A stretch of 64,000 nucleotides of DNA from WHSW01 sp963777775. GTDB taxonomy: Bacteria > Actinomycetota > Thermoleophilia > Solirubrobacterales > 70-9. The stretch spans positions 682,001-746,000 of the forward strand of contig CAVZRL010000005.1 of NCBI GenBank assembly GCA_963777775.1. Direction: 5' to 3'. The translations under genes and the position numbers were made by a program. This document shows, one piece after another, positions 35,830 through 45,780 of this stretch. Position 1 is the stretch's first letter; every line of letters begins with the position of its first letter. The notes under the pieces are model-generated. The model worked only from the letters and a program-made list of their open reading frames with translations, ran no database searches and was not told where the DNA came from.

Positions 35830-36159
35830 ATGGAAGCAGGAACGGCCGCTGCGCCGAGTCGCAGCACCGACTCAGTTCGTCACCCGGGCTTCGTTCGACG
35901 CCTGAGGACCGAGACCAAGCAGGCCTTCAAGACCACCGAGTTTTGGGCCATGGTCGGCGTCATCGTCGCGATTCTCGTCAGCGCGGCTGCGATCAAGGGC
36001 GGCGACACCAGCGGTACCGATGAGTTCATCGCCCGCCAGGCGTGGCTCTACGTCGCCATCGTCGCCGGCGCCTATCTGATCAGCCGCGGGCTGGCCAAGG
36101 CGGGATCGAGTGATCCCTACACCGAGACGCGTGACGACAGCAACGGGAGCCGTCACTAG
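35830..36159 (+). CDS. Small two-helix membrane protein
   Basis: 109 residues. Two membrane helices: EFWAMVGVIVAILVSAAAI and AWLYVAIVAGAYLISRGLAK. The F-K-T-T-E-F-W-A…AWLY…YLISRGLAK pattern recurs in actinobacteria as an uncharacterised family. Termini polar and probably cytoplasmic. CAGGAG precedes the ATG. Confidence 0.75.
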   Translation: MEAGTAAAPSRSTDSVRHPGFVRRLRTETKQAFKTTEFWAMVGVIVAILVSAAAIKGGDTSGTDEFIARQAWLYVAIVAGAYLISRGLAKAGSSDPYTETRDDSNGSRH

Positions 36160-36278
36160 GACCGCAAAGCGGGGCGCAGGCGGATCAGCCGGCGCGCCGT
36201 CGTAAGCAACCCCGGCCGGGGGCCTCTTGGGTCCTCGGCCGGTCTTGATAACGAGTCAGCAATCGAAGGGATAGACCC

Positions 36279-36776
36279 ATGGCCGCACAGACAAAGACCC
36301 AGCGCCAGGCAGCCGCCAAGAAGGCCGCTGCGACACGTAGGCGAAACTCCGCCAGGCAGAGCGGTGGGACCGCCAAGGCCTCCGCTCGCCGGACACGGAG
36401 TTCCGCGCAGGACACCGGGCGCGCCGCGCGCACGACGGCCAAGCAGGCCGCCCGCGCAACCGCACGTCGCGCAGAGGCCGAGACGACTCGCCTCGGGGCC
36501 GTCGCCCACCAGGTCGAGCGCGCCGTTCTGATCCCCGTCGGCGCCGCGCTCGAGGCGCGCGACCGGGTGACGAACACGGTTCGCACCTACAGCGACACCC
36601 GGCTCACTCGCCAGCAGCTAAATCGCTTCGAGCGACGGGGCGCAACGGCGCTGCGGCGCCAGCGCCGTGCAGTCGAGGGTCAGGCTGAGCACGTTCGAGA
36701 CCGCGTCGAGAGCCGCGCAAGCGACGCCCAGTCGAGCGCCAACGACGTCGTCGAACGGGTTCTGAGCCTCGCGTAA
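36279..36776 (+). CDS. Histone H1-like basic Ala/Arg-rich protein
   Basis: 165 residues. The first 70 are Ala/Lys/Arg/Thr-rich (QAAAKKAAATRRRNSARQSG), as in bacterial H1/HctB-like DNA-binding tails. The second half is a helical region with VAHQVERAVLIPVGAALEAR and QQLNRFERRGATALRRQRR. It may bind DNA or a membrane surface. A hairpin terminator follows at 36805. Confidence 0.6.
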   Translation: MAAQTKTQRQAAAKKAAATRRRNSARQSGGTAKASARRTRSSAQDTGRAARTTAKQAARATARRAEAETTRLGAVAHQVERAVLIPVGAALEARDRVTNTVRTYSDTRLTRQQLNRFERRGATALRRQRRAVEGQAEHVRDRVESRASDAQSSANDVVERVLSLA

Positions 36777-36804
36777 AGAGCGGACCCGCAGCATCGAAGT
36801 GACC

Positions 36805-36831
36805 GAGAGGCCCGGGAACCCCGGGCCTCTC
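36805..36831 (+). terminator. 12-bp hairpin terminator
   Basis: gagaggcccggg and cccgggcctctc pair perfectly around a 3-nt loop, 29 bp after the histone-like gene. Confidence 0.75.
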
Positions 36832-36918
36832 GTGCGTTCGGGGGACTTCCTTCCCGAGAGTCACGCAATTGACACGAGAGTCTCGCCCGGGCTTCGCGTC
36901 GCAGGTAAGTTCCGATAG

Positions 36919-36957
36919 GCGGCGTGATTGAACCCGCGGACCTCCGGGTTATGAGAT
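36919..36957 (-). repeat. tRNA-CAU 3'-half fragment (att-like copy E)
   Basis: gacctccgggttatgagatcg matches copies A, C and D through the anticodon loop; the T-arm has drifted (gattgaacccgc). The inner flank of copies B-D is missing. Confidence 0.6.
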
Positions 36958-37020
36958 CGCCCCGCTGGTTTTGCCGAGTGCCCCGATGGCTCCCTCACGC
37001 GGTAGAGGGCACACGCAAAA

Positions 37021-37070
37021 GGCCCGCCGTAGCGGGCCCTACGTGAGCAGCGGGAACCGATTCGCCTCTT
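37021..37070 (-). repeat. Terminator plus degenerate tRNA-end relic
   Basis: ggcccgc / gcgggcc (37021-37038) forms a hairpin with a T-run on the minus strand. It follows agcgggaaccgattcgcctc (about 37050), which resembles the relic at 8.74 kb. The order matches copies 0, B and C. Confidence 0.45.
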
Positions 37071-37095
37071 CCCGAAATGCCGAGCCTAACCGTGG

Positions 37096-37662
37096 CTACT
37101 TGTGCTTCTTGTGCGTCTTTTCGACCGCGGCGGCGATATCGGAGGCCTGCTGTCCGTAAGCGGTGATGCGGTCGGCCGTCGACTTGACCGTGTCGAGGTC
37201 GAGCTTGCAGAGGTTCAGCTTCGCCGCGGGGTTCGGAATCGACACGCCCCGCAGCGGCTTGAACGGGCTTTTCGAGCGGTTGCTGGCCAGCCGGTCCCTG
37301 GCAACAGCCCCGGCGGCGGCGCCCACGAGCGCCGTGCCCCCGACGATCAAGGGGGTCTTGGCCCTCGATGCGGCCTCGGCGACCGCCTGCCCGACACCCT
37401 TCGTCCTATCGATCGCCGTACCCTTGATCGAGTCGGGACGGGTTTGGCTCTGGGCCGTCGATCGCGACTGTGGCCGGGGACGCGTTGTGCTGGTGCGCTT
37501 CCGCGCTGTGCTCGTCCTCTTGGCTCGAGTGCCGTTCGAGCCGCTTCGCTTCGAGCTGGACCGCTTCGACGCCGCGGTCGTGCTCGAGCTTTGGGATCTC
37601 GCCCGGGCGCCATTTCCCCGGCTCTTCGAGCTCTTGCTTGTTGATTTCTTGGTTTGCGCCAT
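37096..37662 (-). CDS. Ser/Lys/Arg-rich basic protein with C-terminal helix region
   Basis: 188 residues. The first 75 are low-complexity Ser/Thr/Lys/Arg (KKSTSKSSKSRGNGARARSQ), a DNA-binding-like tail. Then AKTPLIVGGTALVGAAAGAV is a Gly/Ala-rich helix that could enter a membrane, followed by a conserved-looking end (LCKLDLDTVKSTADRITAYG). Its design mirrors the 36.3-kb protein on the other strand. Confidence 0.6.
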   Translation of the reverse strand: MAQTKKSTSKSSKSRGNGARARSQSSSTTAASKRSSSKRSGSNGTRAKRTSTARKRTSTTRPRPQSRSTAQSQTRPDSIKGTAIDRTKGVGQAVAEAASRAKTPLIVGGTALVGAAAGAVARDRLASNRSKSPFKPLRGVSIPNPAAKLNLCKLDLDTVKSTADRITAYGQQASDIAAAVEKTHKKHK

Positions 37663-38071
37663 CTCTCTCCTCGTGGGCGTGTCGATCCAGCTCTTCCTGG
37701 GTTGTCCCGCTCGCGATCTACATGCACCGTGAGGTCAGTCCCTGGAGGACGACCTCGATCGGCGAGCGTTTGTGATCGTGTGCGGCGCCCTCGCGGAGCA
37801 TTCGGACCTCACTCGCGAGCTCGCCGCCTCCTCGATGCGCGGTGCTGTTCCGCCGATTCGATCCGCTCTTCGTCTGTTGGGCCATGTGATCGTGCGCCTG
37901 GTGGGTGTTTTATCCCTCGGCGTCGCAAGAAGCAAACCGGATCGCTCACCTGGTTCAAGTCCTGCGTCGGATGGCAATCGGGGCCAGCGGCGTCTAAGTC
38001 GTGCGCTCGAGTCCGTCCCCTCGGCCCTCTACCGTGACCCCGCTGACCGAGGACATGATGAGGAGATGCAG
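37663..38071. other. Intergenic stretch, no gene seen
   Basis: About 400 bases; ORFs here are shadows. Only the ribosome binding site AGGAG before 38072 is assigned. Confidence 0.35.
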
Positions 38072-38371
38072 ATGTCCCGCCATCGAACCAACATCGAGGA
38101 CTTCCGGGCTGGCCGTTTCTGTGGGATCGTCGTTGAGATCGCGCTGCAGGATGACGAGGGCAGCCCGTACTACCTCGCCCGAGCCTTGTTCGAGCGCGGG
38201 GAGCTGATCGCGTCGGCGAGTGCCGAGTCCCCAGCAGGAGCGTTTGCCGGTGCGGCCGCGGCCGCTGGGGAGCTGCTCGCGCGCGAGCACAGCGCCGCCC
38301 GTATCTATCACGACGAGCTGCAGGAGCGGCTCGGGATCGGCTATTACGAGGACGGGGCGGAGGCCGCCTAG
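38072..38371 (+). CDS. Conserved-looking hypothetical protein (99 aa)
   Basis: ATG 38072, 6 nt after AGGAG; an ATG at 38066 is less likely. The product is acidic and mixed alpha/beta: FCGIVVEIALQDDEGSPYYL, ARALFERGELIASASAESPA, and an end YHDELQERLGIGYYED. No membrane segment and no recognised family. Confidence 0.55.
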   Translation: MSRHRTNIEDFRAGRFCGIVVEIALQDDEGSPYYLARALFERGELIASASAESPAGAFAGAAAAAGELLAREHSAARIYHDELQERLGIGYYEDGAEAA

Positions 38372-38634
38372 CATCGAATCGTCATTCGCGGTCGAGTGCG
38401 CCGAGGTTCGGTGCCTCGCGGGCGTTCCCGACGGCTGACAACAAGCCGGGGAGCTCTGCCCGTCCAGCCTGGGAGCTCCGCAACCGCCTCTGAGGCCGTC
38501 GCCGATGCCTTCGAGAACGCACAAGCCCTAGCTTCGTTAGGCCGGACTGGGTGGGGAGCGCCTGTGCCGGCCGCGGTCAGGGGCAGATCGGGAGCCTCGT
38601 GGAGGGTGCGCTCGGTCCGCCCGAGGAGGCAGAC
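38372..38634. other. Intergenic stretch, no gene seen
   Basis: Region between convergent genes with short shadow frames only. Confidence 0.35.
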
Positions 38635-39441
38635 CTACTCCTGTAGATCGACCTCGAGCGGCGAGTGATCGCTGAGACCCTGGTCGCGCCATTCGTGGTG
38701 ATACACGGCCGCAACGGGGCGCAGCTCCTTAGACGCAAAGAGATGATCCAGGCGCCAACCACCGCCATGGCCGGCTATGCGCCGCCATGTCCAACTCGGC
38801 TCCTTGCTCGCGTAGCCGTGCAGGGCTCGAAAGGCATCCCCGTAGCCCACTTCTCGCAGCCCCGGAACAACGCCCAGCTCAGCCTGATCCCATTCGGGTC
38901 CGCGATCGGGGCGAAGGCGGCCCTGCGAGTCGCGTGCGAACGAGATCACCTCACCGCTCGGTAGCTCGCGGCGCGGGGTATTGAGATCCCCGCAGAGGAC
39001 CCGCGGAGCCGGCGGCCCGCTGGCGAGCCCGATGCGGATTGCCTCCAAGGTCCGGACCTTGACCCACCCGTTGGCCGCGTTCGGGACGTGAACGCAATGA
39101 ATCTCCACAACGCCGGTGTCCTCCGAAGGCGCCGTGGCCGCGAGGGTGGTCTCCAGCCACGGCACGGGCAGCCTCATCGAGGCATCTGTCAGCGGAGCAC
39201 GGGCGCTGAGGAGGATTCCTGTGCGTCGCCGAGCTGCCGGCTGCCGACCGGGGTCGGCGTCATCGAGCGAGGCGCGGATGTGAGTCAGTCCGAACGTCGG
39301 GAGCGCGGCCCTCCACAATGGGAGGGTGCGTCCGGTGATCTCCTGAAGCGCTACCACGTCCGGTTCGCGCTCCGCGAGGGCGGCAGCCTGTTCGGCCAGA
39401 CGGGCGCTGAGCCGCGCGACATTCCAGCTCACGATCCGCAC
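38635..39441 (-). CDS. Endonuclease/exonuclease/phosphatase (exodeoxyribonuclease III-like)
   Basis: 268 residues with the full EEP pattern: MRIVSWNVARL, DVVALQEITGR (metal Glu), RVLCGDLNTPRRELPSGE (catalytic Asp-Leu-Asn), WRLDHLFAS, and GLSDHSPLEVDL (final Asp-His). Likely an XthA-like AP endonuclease or a phosphodiesterase. Cytoplasmic, frame intact. Confidence 0.85.
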   Translation of the reverse strand: MRIVSWNVARLSARLAEQAAALAEREPDVVALQEITGRTLPLWRAALPTFGLTHIRASLDDADPGRQPAARRRTGILLSARAPLTDASMRLPVPWLETTLAATAPSEDTGVVEIHCVHVPNAANGWVKVRTLEAIRIGLASGPPAPRVLCGDLNTPRRELPSGEVISFARDSQGRLRPDRGPEWDQAELGVVPGLREVGYGDAFRALHGYASKEPSWTWRRIAGHGGGWRLDHLFASKELRPVAAVYHHEWRDQGLSDHSPLEVDLQE

Positions 39442-39723
39442 TCGGACAGCCTACGGGCCAGCTCTCTCCAGTCCGCGAGCCTCCGGCGCCAGACGCCCGG
39501 ATTTCGTGCCACTCCGACCGGTAGCCCGCGGGGTGGACCCGCAGCACGAGCCTGGGGACTCTGCTCGAGCCGGAAGGCCCAGCCCACACGGGATTGCTCT
39601 GGCCGAGCGGTGACCTCGGTCGCCGCGTCCAGCGCGCGTTCCGTCGCCACACGCGCTTTCATTGTGGGCGAGCCTGACCGCGGACTATGTTGCGGCACAG
39701 CCCGAGTTGCGGCACAGCCCGAG
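39442..39723. other. Intergenic stretch, no gene seen
   Basis: Region upstream of the EEP gene. A short duplication gcggcacagcccgagt occurs at about 39694 and 39710. Confidence 0.35.
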
Positions 39724-39941
39724 TCAGACCAGCGTGAGGTAGCTCATGTGCTCGTACCAGTCCGGGGCCAACCGGCGTAGGGCGCGAAGCAAAGCGTCGG
39801 CGTCAAGGGTTCCCGCGCCGAGGTCGTAAGCACGCCGGCTCTCGCTGCGGACGGACGGGGGCATCCCCGTTTCTGCTCGAGGCGGTCGAGGATCTGGCGG
39901 CCTCGCGCGCTGCGCGTGGTGAACTCGACCTGGTTGCCCAT
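39724..39941 (-). pseudogene. Frameshifted small conserved protein
   Basis: ATG 39941 gives MGNQVEFTTRSARGRQILDR then LEQKRG. A second frame continues MPPSVRSESRRAYDLGAGTL, DADALLRALRRLAPDWYEHM and SYLTLV, stop. The join needs one lost or gained base near 39870. Together they make a smooth protein of about 72 residues of unknown function. Confidence 0.6.
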
Positions 39942-40379
39942 CAATGTTGTGCTACCCGTTTGAGCCATCAGCAATCCCGGTAACGCGCGCCCGCCGCAGT
40001 TGCACGCAGTCCGCACCTAAATCCAGGGGTAAGCTGTTTCTGAGAGACGCACTCGGGTCCGCCTCGACGGTTGGCTAACGGCCACGGGGGGAAATCGAAC
40101 CCGTGCGGTGCGAGCGGCGATCCTGTCGGCCGACTCGTCGTACTGCGACTACGGGCTCTCTTAGACCGGTTACTTCGAGAACTCCATCGGCCATGAACGG
40201 CAGCCGGGAGGCTCGTCCCTGAGCCATCCCGGCTGCCGGAGCTCCCTGCGACTACTACCGCTCTGGACGAAGGGCGGTTTTTTCGGTCGACTCACTGTCC
40301 CACTGCGCCCGGCCTCGGCGACGCCGAAGACGCTTGGCCAGGCCGAGAAGAACGGGGGGAGGGTTCGGGGGCCGCCGGC
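39942..40379. other. Intergenic stretch with hairpin
   Basis: No gene recognised. It contains ggggggaaatcgaacccgtg near 40085, faintly like a tRNA T-arm, and the hairpin at 40198. Confidence 0.35.
40198..40239. terminator. GC-rich hairpin
   Basis: cggcagccgggaggct pairs with agccatcccggctgccg with one bulge. It is probably a terminator for the minus-strand membrane protein gene or an old transcript. Confidence 0.5.
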
Positions 40380-40610
40380 TCACTGTCCCTGGCTCGCCCG
40401 CGGCGGGCCTTCGCTTCGGTTGGCCTCCTCGCCGACCTCCGAGGGCAGGCCCGCACCCTCCTTGCGCATCTCGGCGAGGGTCGCCTGCGCCGCCCAGCGA
40501 TGCCCGTCGGTCGCCTTCGGGCCTCCCTGCTGCGATCGGAACCCGAGCACGAGGAAGGTGATCGAGGCGACGAGGATCGTCGCGACGATGATCACGACAG
40601 CGGTATCCAC
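40380..40610 (-). CDS. Small single-span membrane protein
   Basis: 76 residues from GTG 40610. One N-terminal helix (VVIIVATILVASITFLVLGF) then a polar cytoplasmic tail. No known family. The GGGA ribosome binding site is weak. Confidence 0.45.
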   Translation of the reverse strand: MDTAVVIIVATILVASITFLVLGFRSQQGGPKATDGHRWAAQATLAEMRKEGAGLPSEVGEEANRSEGPPRASQGQ

Positions 40611-40778
40611 GATCCATCCCTACCCGACGCCGGCGGGCACGAAGCGGCACGTTTTTCGAGCTAGTCCCGCGGCCACTGTGCGCAATACGTTCGTCAGGTG
40701 GGACGCGAAGCCTCTTCCCTGGCCCGAGAGGGGTCAGCACCATGCCGGCGGTCTGGCCAGCCAGGGAGCGCGACGTTT

Positions 40779-40950
40779 CCTCTGAGTGGTAGCGACCGGC
40801 CGTCGACGAGCGCGTCGACGCGGCCGAGGACGCGGATCTCTACTGCCAAATTGTGCCTATCTGAGACGACGCTACACCCGCCGCCTTGGGCGATCAACCC
40901 TCTCGATCGCAGGCGCGATGTTGGCGACGCGGGCGCGGCGGAGTGCCGCT
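40779..40950 (-). pseudogene. Inverted partial copy of the SARP gene start and its promoter
   Basis: The minus strand reads LAVEIRVLGRVDALVDGRSL after a TTG at 40849, then breaks after PLRG. It matches the giant regulator's first codons at 57789 and about 100 bp upstream of them (57688-57862), and the TTG is conserved. Only about 24 codons of the gene remain. Confidence 0.75.
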
Positions 40951-41009
40951 ATCCATACAGAGCGAATACTCCCCGTTGGACGGGAAGCGCCAGTCCTCCG
41001 GACCGGGAC

Positions 41010-42672
41010 TCAGCCGGCGAGCCGGTGTTCGAAGACCCGCTGGAACGCGAACTCGTCGCTCGCCGACACCGTTTTGTCGAGGCGCAGCGCGGCCTCTTTC
41101 TGGCGCAGCTTCAGGGTCGCGATCTGGTTGTCGAACAGCGGGCCCTCGACGAAGCGCCAGCGTAGCCGCGGTTCGGGGACTCCGGCGAGCCGGGCGAGGC
41201 CGCGGCCGACCGCATGACCGAGCCTCGAAGCGGCGATCCGAATCGCACGCTCCTCGCTGTTGCTGAGGGGATTGCGCATCGGGGAGCAGACGGCCTGGTA
41301 GACGGCGCTTGAAACCGCAGCCGAGCGCGGGAACGCGACCTCAGCCAGGTAGGCGTGATGGACGTCGCCGCCGAGGATTACGATCGACGCAGGCGGAGTT
41401 TCCGCGCTTGCCCGAGCCCACCTCCTGCAACAGGCTGGTGAGGCGATCGAATGAGATCCGGAAGGCTGCCCAGTGCTCCAGGTCGAGGGCCCGCCGCATG
41501 CGTTCCCCCATCCACTCGCCAAGGGGGCCCCAGGCGCCATCGCAGATCGCTTCGTTCCACGCCTCCAGGTAATGCATCCCAGGTCCGAGCAGGAACGGCA
41601 GCGAGGAAGCCGATCACTAGGTGATCGAAGTCCCCGCTTGCGTGCTCGACGATCCAGTCCCATTCGTCGTCGTCGAAGATCGAGCGTCGCTCGGGCTCTA
41701 GCACCCGGCCTCCCCGCGAGTCCATCATGATCACCCGGGTCTTGCCGATGTCGCGGTAGGTGCTCCACCGCGCGCCCTCGGCCTCCCGGTCGGCTCGTGC
41801 CGCGTACTCCCGCAGGATGGGGGTCGCGTCTTTATCGGCGGCGAGTGACCGCCTGGTAGGTCTCGTCCTCGCCCAACTCGCGCGGCGAGAGGTTGCCGAT
41901 GTGCTGGTAGATCCAGTAGCTCATGAACCCGCCCACGATTCGCTCCTGCCACCACGGCTTTCGACGCATGTCGGCGACCCAGGAGCGCGAGATGTTCCAG
42001 TCGTCGTGCATGTCGTGGTCGTCGAAGATCATCGAGCTGGACACCGTCGAGAGCAGCCAGCGGATCGTCGGCTCGCCCCAGGCCTCGTGGTAGAGGCGGG
42101 TGTACTCCTCGAAATCGGCCACCTCGTCCAGCGGGGCTTCGCCTTCCCCGCGGCGATCACCTCGACGCTCTTCGATGAACTCCTTCACCCTCGGCGGCAA
42201 CTCGTCCGCGTAGACCTGATCGCCGAGCATCAGGATCGCCTCGGGGAAATCGCTGCGATCGCCGCGCAGCATCTGGCGAGCCAGGACGTAGAGCGCGTCC
42301 ACCTCGCGTCCGCGCTCGTCCTCGTCCTTAGTCAGCGTGTAGGGGGGCTCGTGGGGGAGTGAAACTCGGCAGGAGGCAAAGACCAGGTCGATCTTGCCGT
42401 CGGGCTTCAGCGTCCCGATCGCGCTCGGAGGGAAGCTCCGACTCCGCGAGTGGCCAGTGCGTCTCTCCGTCCAGCGCCACCTCGTACTCGCAGACGCCGC
42501 CCGGCTCTAGCCCGTCGATGCAGACCAGCGTGTAGTGATGGCCGGCGACCTCAAACGTCCGCGCCCGCTTGCCGAGGACCTCGACCTCGCAGGCGGCATC
42601 GGTCTCGACCCACACACTGGCCTCGGTATCGCTGACGTATCGGACCACGGGTCCAAGGACCAGTCGCGCCAT
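41010..42672 (-). pseudogene. phoD: PhoD-like metallophosphatase broken by frameshifts
   Basis: Pieces in several frames form one alkaline-phosphatase-D-like protein: MARLVLGPVVRYVSDTEASV, then LVFASCRVSLPHEPPY, LMLGDQVYADELPPRVKEF, SSSMIFDDHDMHDDWN (metal His/Asp), VIMMDSRGGRVLEPERR, IVILGGDVHHAYLAEV (metal Asp/His), and an end FQRVFEHRLAG. At least four indels are needed, so it is not expressed as a whole unless these are assembly errors. No signal peptide. Confidence 0.75.
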
Positions 42673-42848
42673 CGCCGATCAGGCTACCCGGGTTCAGCGG
42701 GCGCTCTTAGCCGCGGAACGCATGGAAAGCGATACTTCTCGCGTAACCGAGGCCGGCCCCTCTGAGCGCCGCCTGCGCCGCGGGCGGAGCCGTCCCCGGA
42801 GCGCCGCTCTCGCGGCGTCCGGGGTGGCGGCTTCGCTAGCTGATGCTG

Positions 42849-43845
42849 TTAGTGCGACACGCCGTGGGGCCGACGCGAGACGTTCTCGATCTTCCAGATC
42901 TCCCCGGTGAGGGTGATGACGTACGCGGTGTTTTGGATGAACTCGACCGAGGTCGGCCGGTCCAAGCCGCCGACGACGGCGCTGAAGGTACCGTTCCGAT
43001 TCACCTTCACGAGGCTGCCGGTGTTCGGCGCCGCCGGACTACCCGGAGGGCCGCCACCGAAGACGCCCTGCGAGAGGGCGAAGAGATCGCGACAGCGGCC
43101 AAACTCCACGTCGACCAGCAGGGGGGCACCGGAGGCCACCTCCGTGACGCTGGATGAGTTCCGCCTGAACGACACCACCTTGCCGTCCGCGGGATCGTGC
43201 GGGACAGGTCCGGCCTCGGCCATATAGACCGTGTTGCCCTTTGTCTCCAGCCCGGTCGGGACGATGTTGCCGAACGCGATCCTCTCGGTAACGTCGCCGT
43301 CGCGCGTGACCCGGTACACCCGGTTGTGGTGCCCATCCGTGACCAAGAACCCGCCGCGGTAGGTCTGGAGCGCGTACTGGAGTCCGGTCGGGATGTCGAC
43401 CGGAAATCCCGGCGGATTGCTCAAGGCGAACGCGCCGATGTCCGCGACGACGGTGAAGCTGTCGGGGCCGTCGATTCGGTAAATGCCGACAACCTCGCTG
43501 CCGCCGACGTCGGGACCGACAACGGTGACCATGCGTACGCGGTCCGGCCGATGAACGCGACGTCGGTCGTGCCGCCGACGTCGATGATCGACCCCGGCAG
43601 ACCGCTGGCAAACGTCGTGATCTCGCCGGTCCTGGGATCGACACGTGAGATTCTGCCAGCGGCGCTTTCCGTGACGTATAGCGCGCCATCGGGGCCGACG
43701 GTGCTACCCGAGCCACCCTCGAGGCCGGTCAGCAGCTGGGTGGTAGTGGGCGCCGGGGATGGATGCGCGGCGCTGGCTAGAGGACGGCGTCATCATCCCG
43801 ACCACGGCCGCTACCAATGAGAAGCAGTATTCGTTGGGACCTCAT
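42849..43845 (-). pseudogene. ScyD/ScyE-like secreted propeller with N-terminal frameshifts
   Basis: From 43532 down one frame is intact for 227 codons (GLQYALQTYRGGFLVTDGHH, NIVPTGLETKGNTVYMAEAG, LDRPTSVEFIQNTAYVITLT), a propeller of the ScyD/ScyE family. The start is in other frames: ATG 43845 behind AAAGGAGGGG, a signal-like MRSQRILLLI, then LLTGLEGGSGSTVGPDGALY. One base is missing where RTAYA meets MVTVVGPD; two more indels lie in the signal region. Confidence 0.7.
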
Positions 43846-44295
43846 AGGACCCCTCCTTTCGCTTCGGTCGCCCCGAACAGTCGGTCGCGGGGATCCGCAG
43901 CGCTCGCTCGGCTCGGTGCCGAGATCTCCTCGACCGTACACCCGGCGCGCATCGAGTCAAGTGCGCTGCGCACCCAGCTGGCGTTCAGTCGGATGCGCGC
44001 TTCGGACGAAAAGCAAAACAGCGTCCCTGCTAGCCCGTTCGTGGATCACCTCCGCTTGCGGGGGCCCATGCCCTAGCGCCGCGTCCTGGGTGGGACGCAT
44101 TAGTCCCAGCGCTGATCGCTGTTGCCACGGCGGAGAAGTTGCGCTTTGCGTGGAGGGCAGCTTCCTACGACGTGCCTCATGCGTTCACGCGACACGGCAG
44201 CGTTCGCGCCCTCGACCTCGGATAAGCCCGTTAACCGAGCCCGGATCCGGGTAGACACGTCTGCACAGGAGGTCCGAGACCCAAGAGGAGACGAG
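43846..44295. other. Intergenic stretch, no gene seen
   Basis: 450 bases between divergent genes. It must hold the promoter of the 44.3-kb membrane protein gene. I see no further gene. Confidence 0.35.
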
Positions 44296-44724
44296 ATGGC
44301 CAGGTACGGCGAGTACGGGACCCCCCGTCAGCGGGACAAGTTCGGTGGTATCAACTGGGGCGCGGCGTTCTTCGGCTGGTTGGTCGCAGTCGGCATCGGG
44401 GCCCTGCTGACCGCGCTGCTGAGCGCGGCGGGCGCGGCGATCGCGCTCTCGGAGCTTGAGAGCGCGGACGAGGCGCTGGGCAGCAGCGAGACGATCGGTG
44501 TCGTCGGCGCGATCGCGCTGCTCGCGATCGGTCTGGTCGCCTACTTCGCCGGCGGCTACGTCGACGGGCGCATGTCCCGCTTCGACGGCGGGCGCCAGGG
44601 GGTCGCCGTCTGGGTCTGGAGCATCCTTGCCGTCGTCGTCCTCGCGGTCATCGGCGCGATCGCAGGTTCCGAGTACACCTGCTCGGGTCGATCGAGCTCC
44701 TCGGATCCCGATCGACGAGGGTGA
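44296..44724 (+). CDS. Membrane protein, C-terminus frameshifted
   Basis: ATG 44296 after AGGAG. Three membrane helices: FFGWLVAVGIGALLTALLSA, VVGAIALLAIGLVAYFAGGY, and VWVWSILAVVVLAVIGAIAG. The frame then runs into CSGRSSSSDPDRRG, while the next frame shows LPRIPIDEG-like text and GGVITLVLVLAGTLLAAIAG plus GGKAGERYHRRVD to about 44850. The natural protein had a fourth helix; indels near 44690-44730 cut it off. Confidence 0.6.
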   Translation: MARYGEYGTPRQRDKFGGINWGAAFFGWLVAVGIGALLTALLSAAGAAIALSELESADEALGSSETIGVVGAIALLAIGLVAYFAGGYVDGRMSRFDGGRQGVAVWVWSILAVVVLAVIGAIAGSEYTCSGRSSSSDPDRRG

Positions 44725-44863
44725 CTGACTGCCGGCGGCGTGATCACGCTCGTGCTGGTGCTCGCTGGCACGCTGTTGGCTGCGATTGCCGGCGGCAAGG
44801 CCGGGGAGCGCTATCACCGCCGGGTCGACGCAGCGGGTGTCGGTGAGCGCGACGGATCCACGA

Positions 44864-45351
44864 TCGCGACGGCGACGCGGTCGACGATCGTCGCGAGCGC
44901 AGGGAAGCGCCGCTGCGCGAGCGCGCCCCGGCCGCTGAGGAGTTCGGGCGGCGCGGCAACGGGCGTGCCCTCGCAGACGCGTTGCTGCACCGACTCCACC
45001 GGACGGCGCGGATGAACTCCCGGGCTTCGGGTTCACGCATCACCTGTGACCTTCTTCGGGTCAGGTTGTCCTGTTCGCAAGCTCGACCGCCAACGGCGGA
45101 ATCGGAATGGTGGAAACCGAGAGCCGGAGAAACGAGTATCGGTTCCAGGAACGTTCCGTTTTGCATGGGAAGCGCAGGTGGAGCGCCTGCTCTGAGCATG
45201 GTCCGGGCCGCGTCAGCTCCGTTCGGCCCGTCCTAGGGCTCGCGCCTCGAGGTTCTACTGCTACTTGCCACGTTCACGGGGGAGAAGCGCGACTAGGATG
45301 GCGCTTCGCTTTCACGCCGGAAGCGGGACTAGGCAGAGGAGGTCTCACGCC
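44864..45351. other. Intergenic stretch, no gene seen
   Basis: About 490 bases of shadow frames. A fragment gctttcacgccggaagcggg near 45308 resembles the outer flank of tRNA copies B and D. Confidence 0.3.
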
Positions 45352-45640
45352 ATGCACGTCGCCCAATTCACCTTGCACGCCAAGCCCGGCCATTACGAGC
45401 AGGTCGCGGAGATCACTCCGAGTTCGCCGCCGGCTTCCTCAGCGATCATCCGGCACTCCAGACGGTGCTGATCCTCGGCGACGAGGCGAGCGGTGTGGTG
45501 CGCGGCGTCGGGGTGTTCACGGATCGGGAGGCCGAGACGAGGTCAACAGCGACCTGAGTTCGCCTCCTTCAACGAAGGATAGGGCGCTGCTGTAGAGCCC
45601 CTCCGAGCGGGTAGAGCTGCAGCTCCTGCACCACTACTCG
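45352..45640 (+). pseudogene. Frameshifted ABM/dimeric-barrel protein
   Basis: ATG 45352 after AGAGGAGG gives MHVAQFTLHAKPGHYEQVAE, then the frame changes to SEFAAGFLSDHPALQTVLIL and VVRGVGVFTDREAE, and again to EFASFNEG and EPVERVELQLLHHYSRK. At least two indels. A relative of the intact protein at 31.5 kb. Confidence 0.6.
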
Positions 45641-45780
45641 CGGAAAGCGGGCGGGCCTACCTCTACGACGCGGTCCGCGGTTCAGCCCCTCCAGCCATTC
45701 GGTCTGAAAGCGCCGCAACTCCAATCCGCAGTATGCGCAGATGAACCGGACCGGCTTCACATGGAGAGGATGCGAGCTAG

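Noticed and set aside
40080..40110. Second tRNA relic (ggggggaaatcgaacccgtg)
   Set aside because: It resembles a T-arm, but the stem has mismatches and no anticodon or terminator accompanies it.
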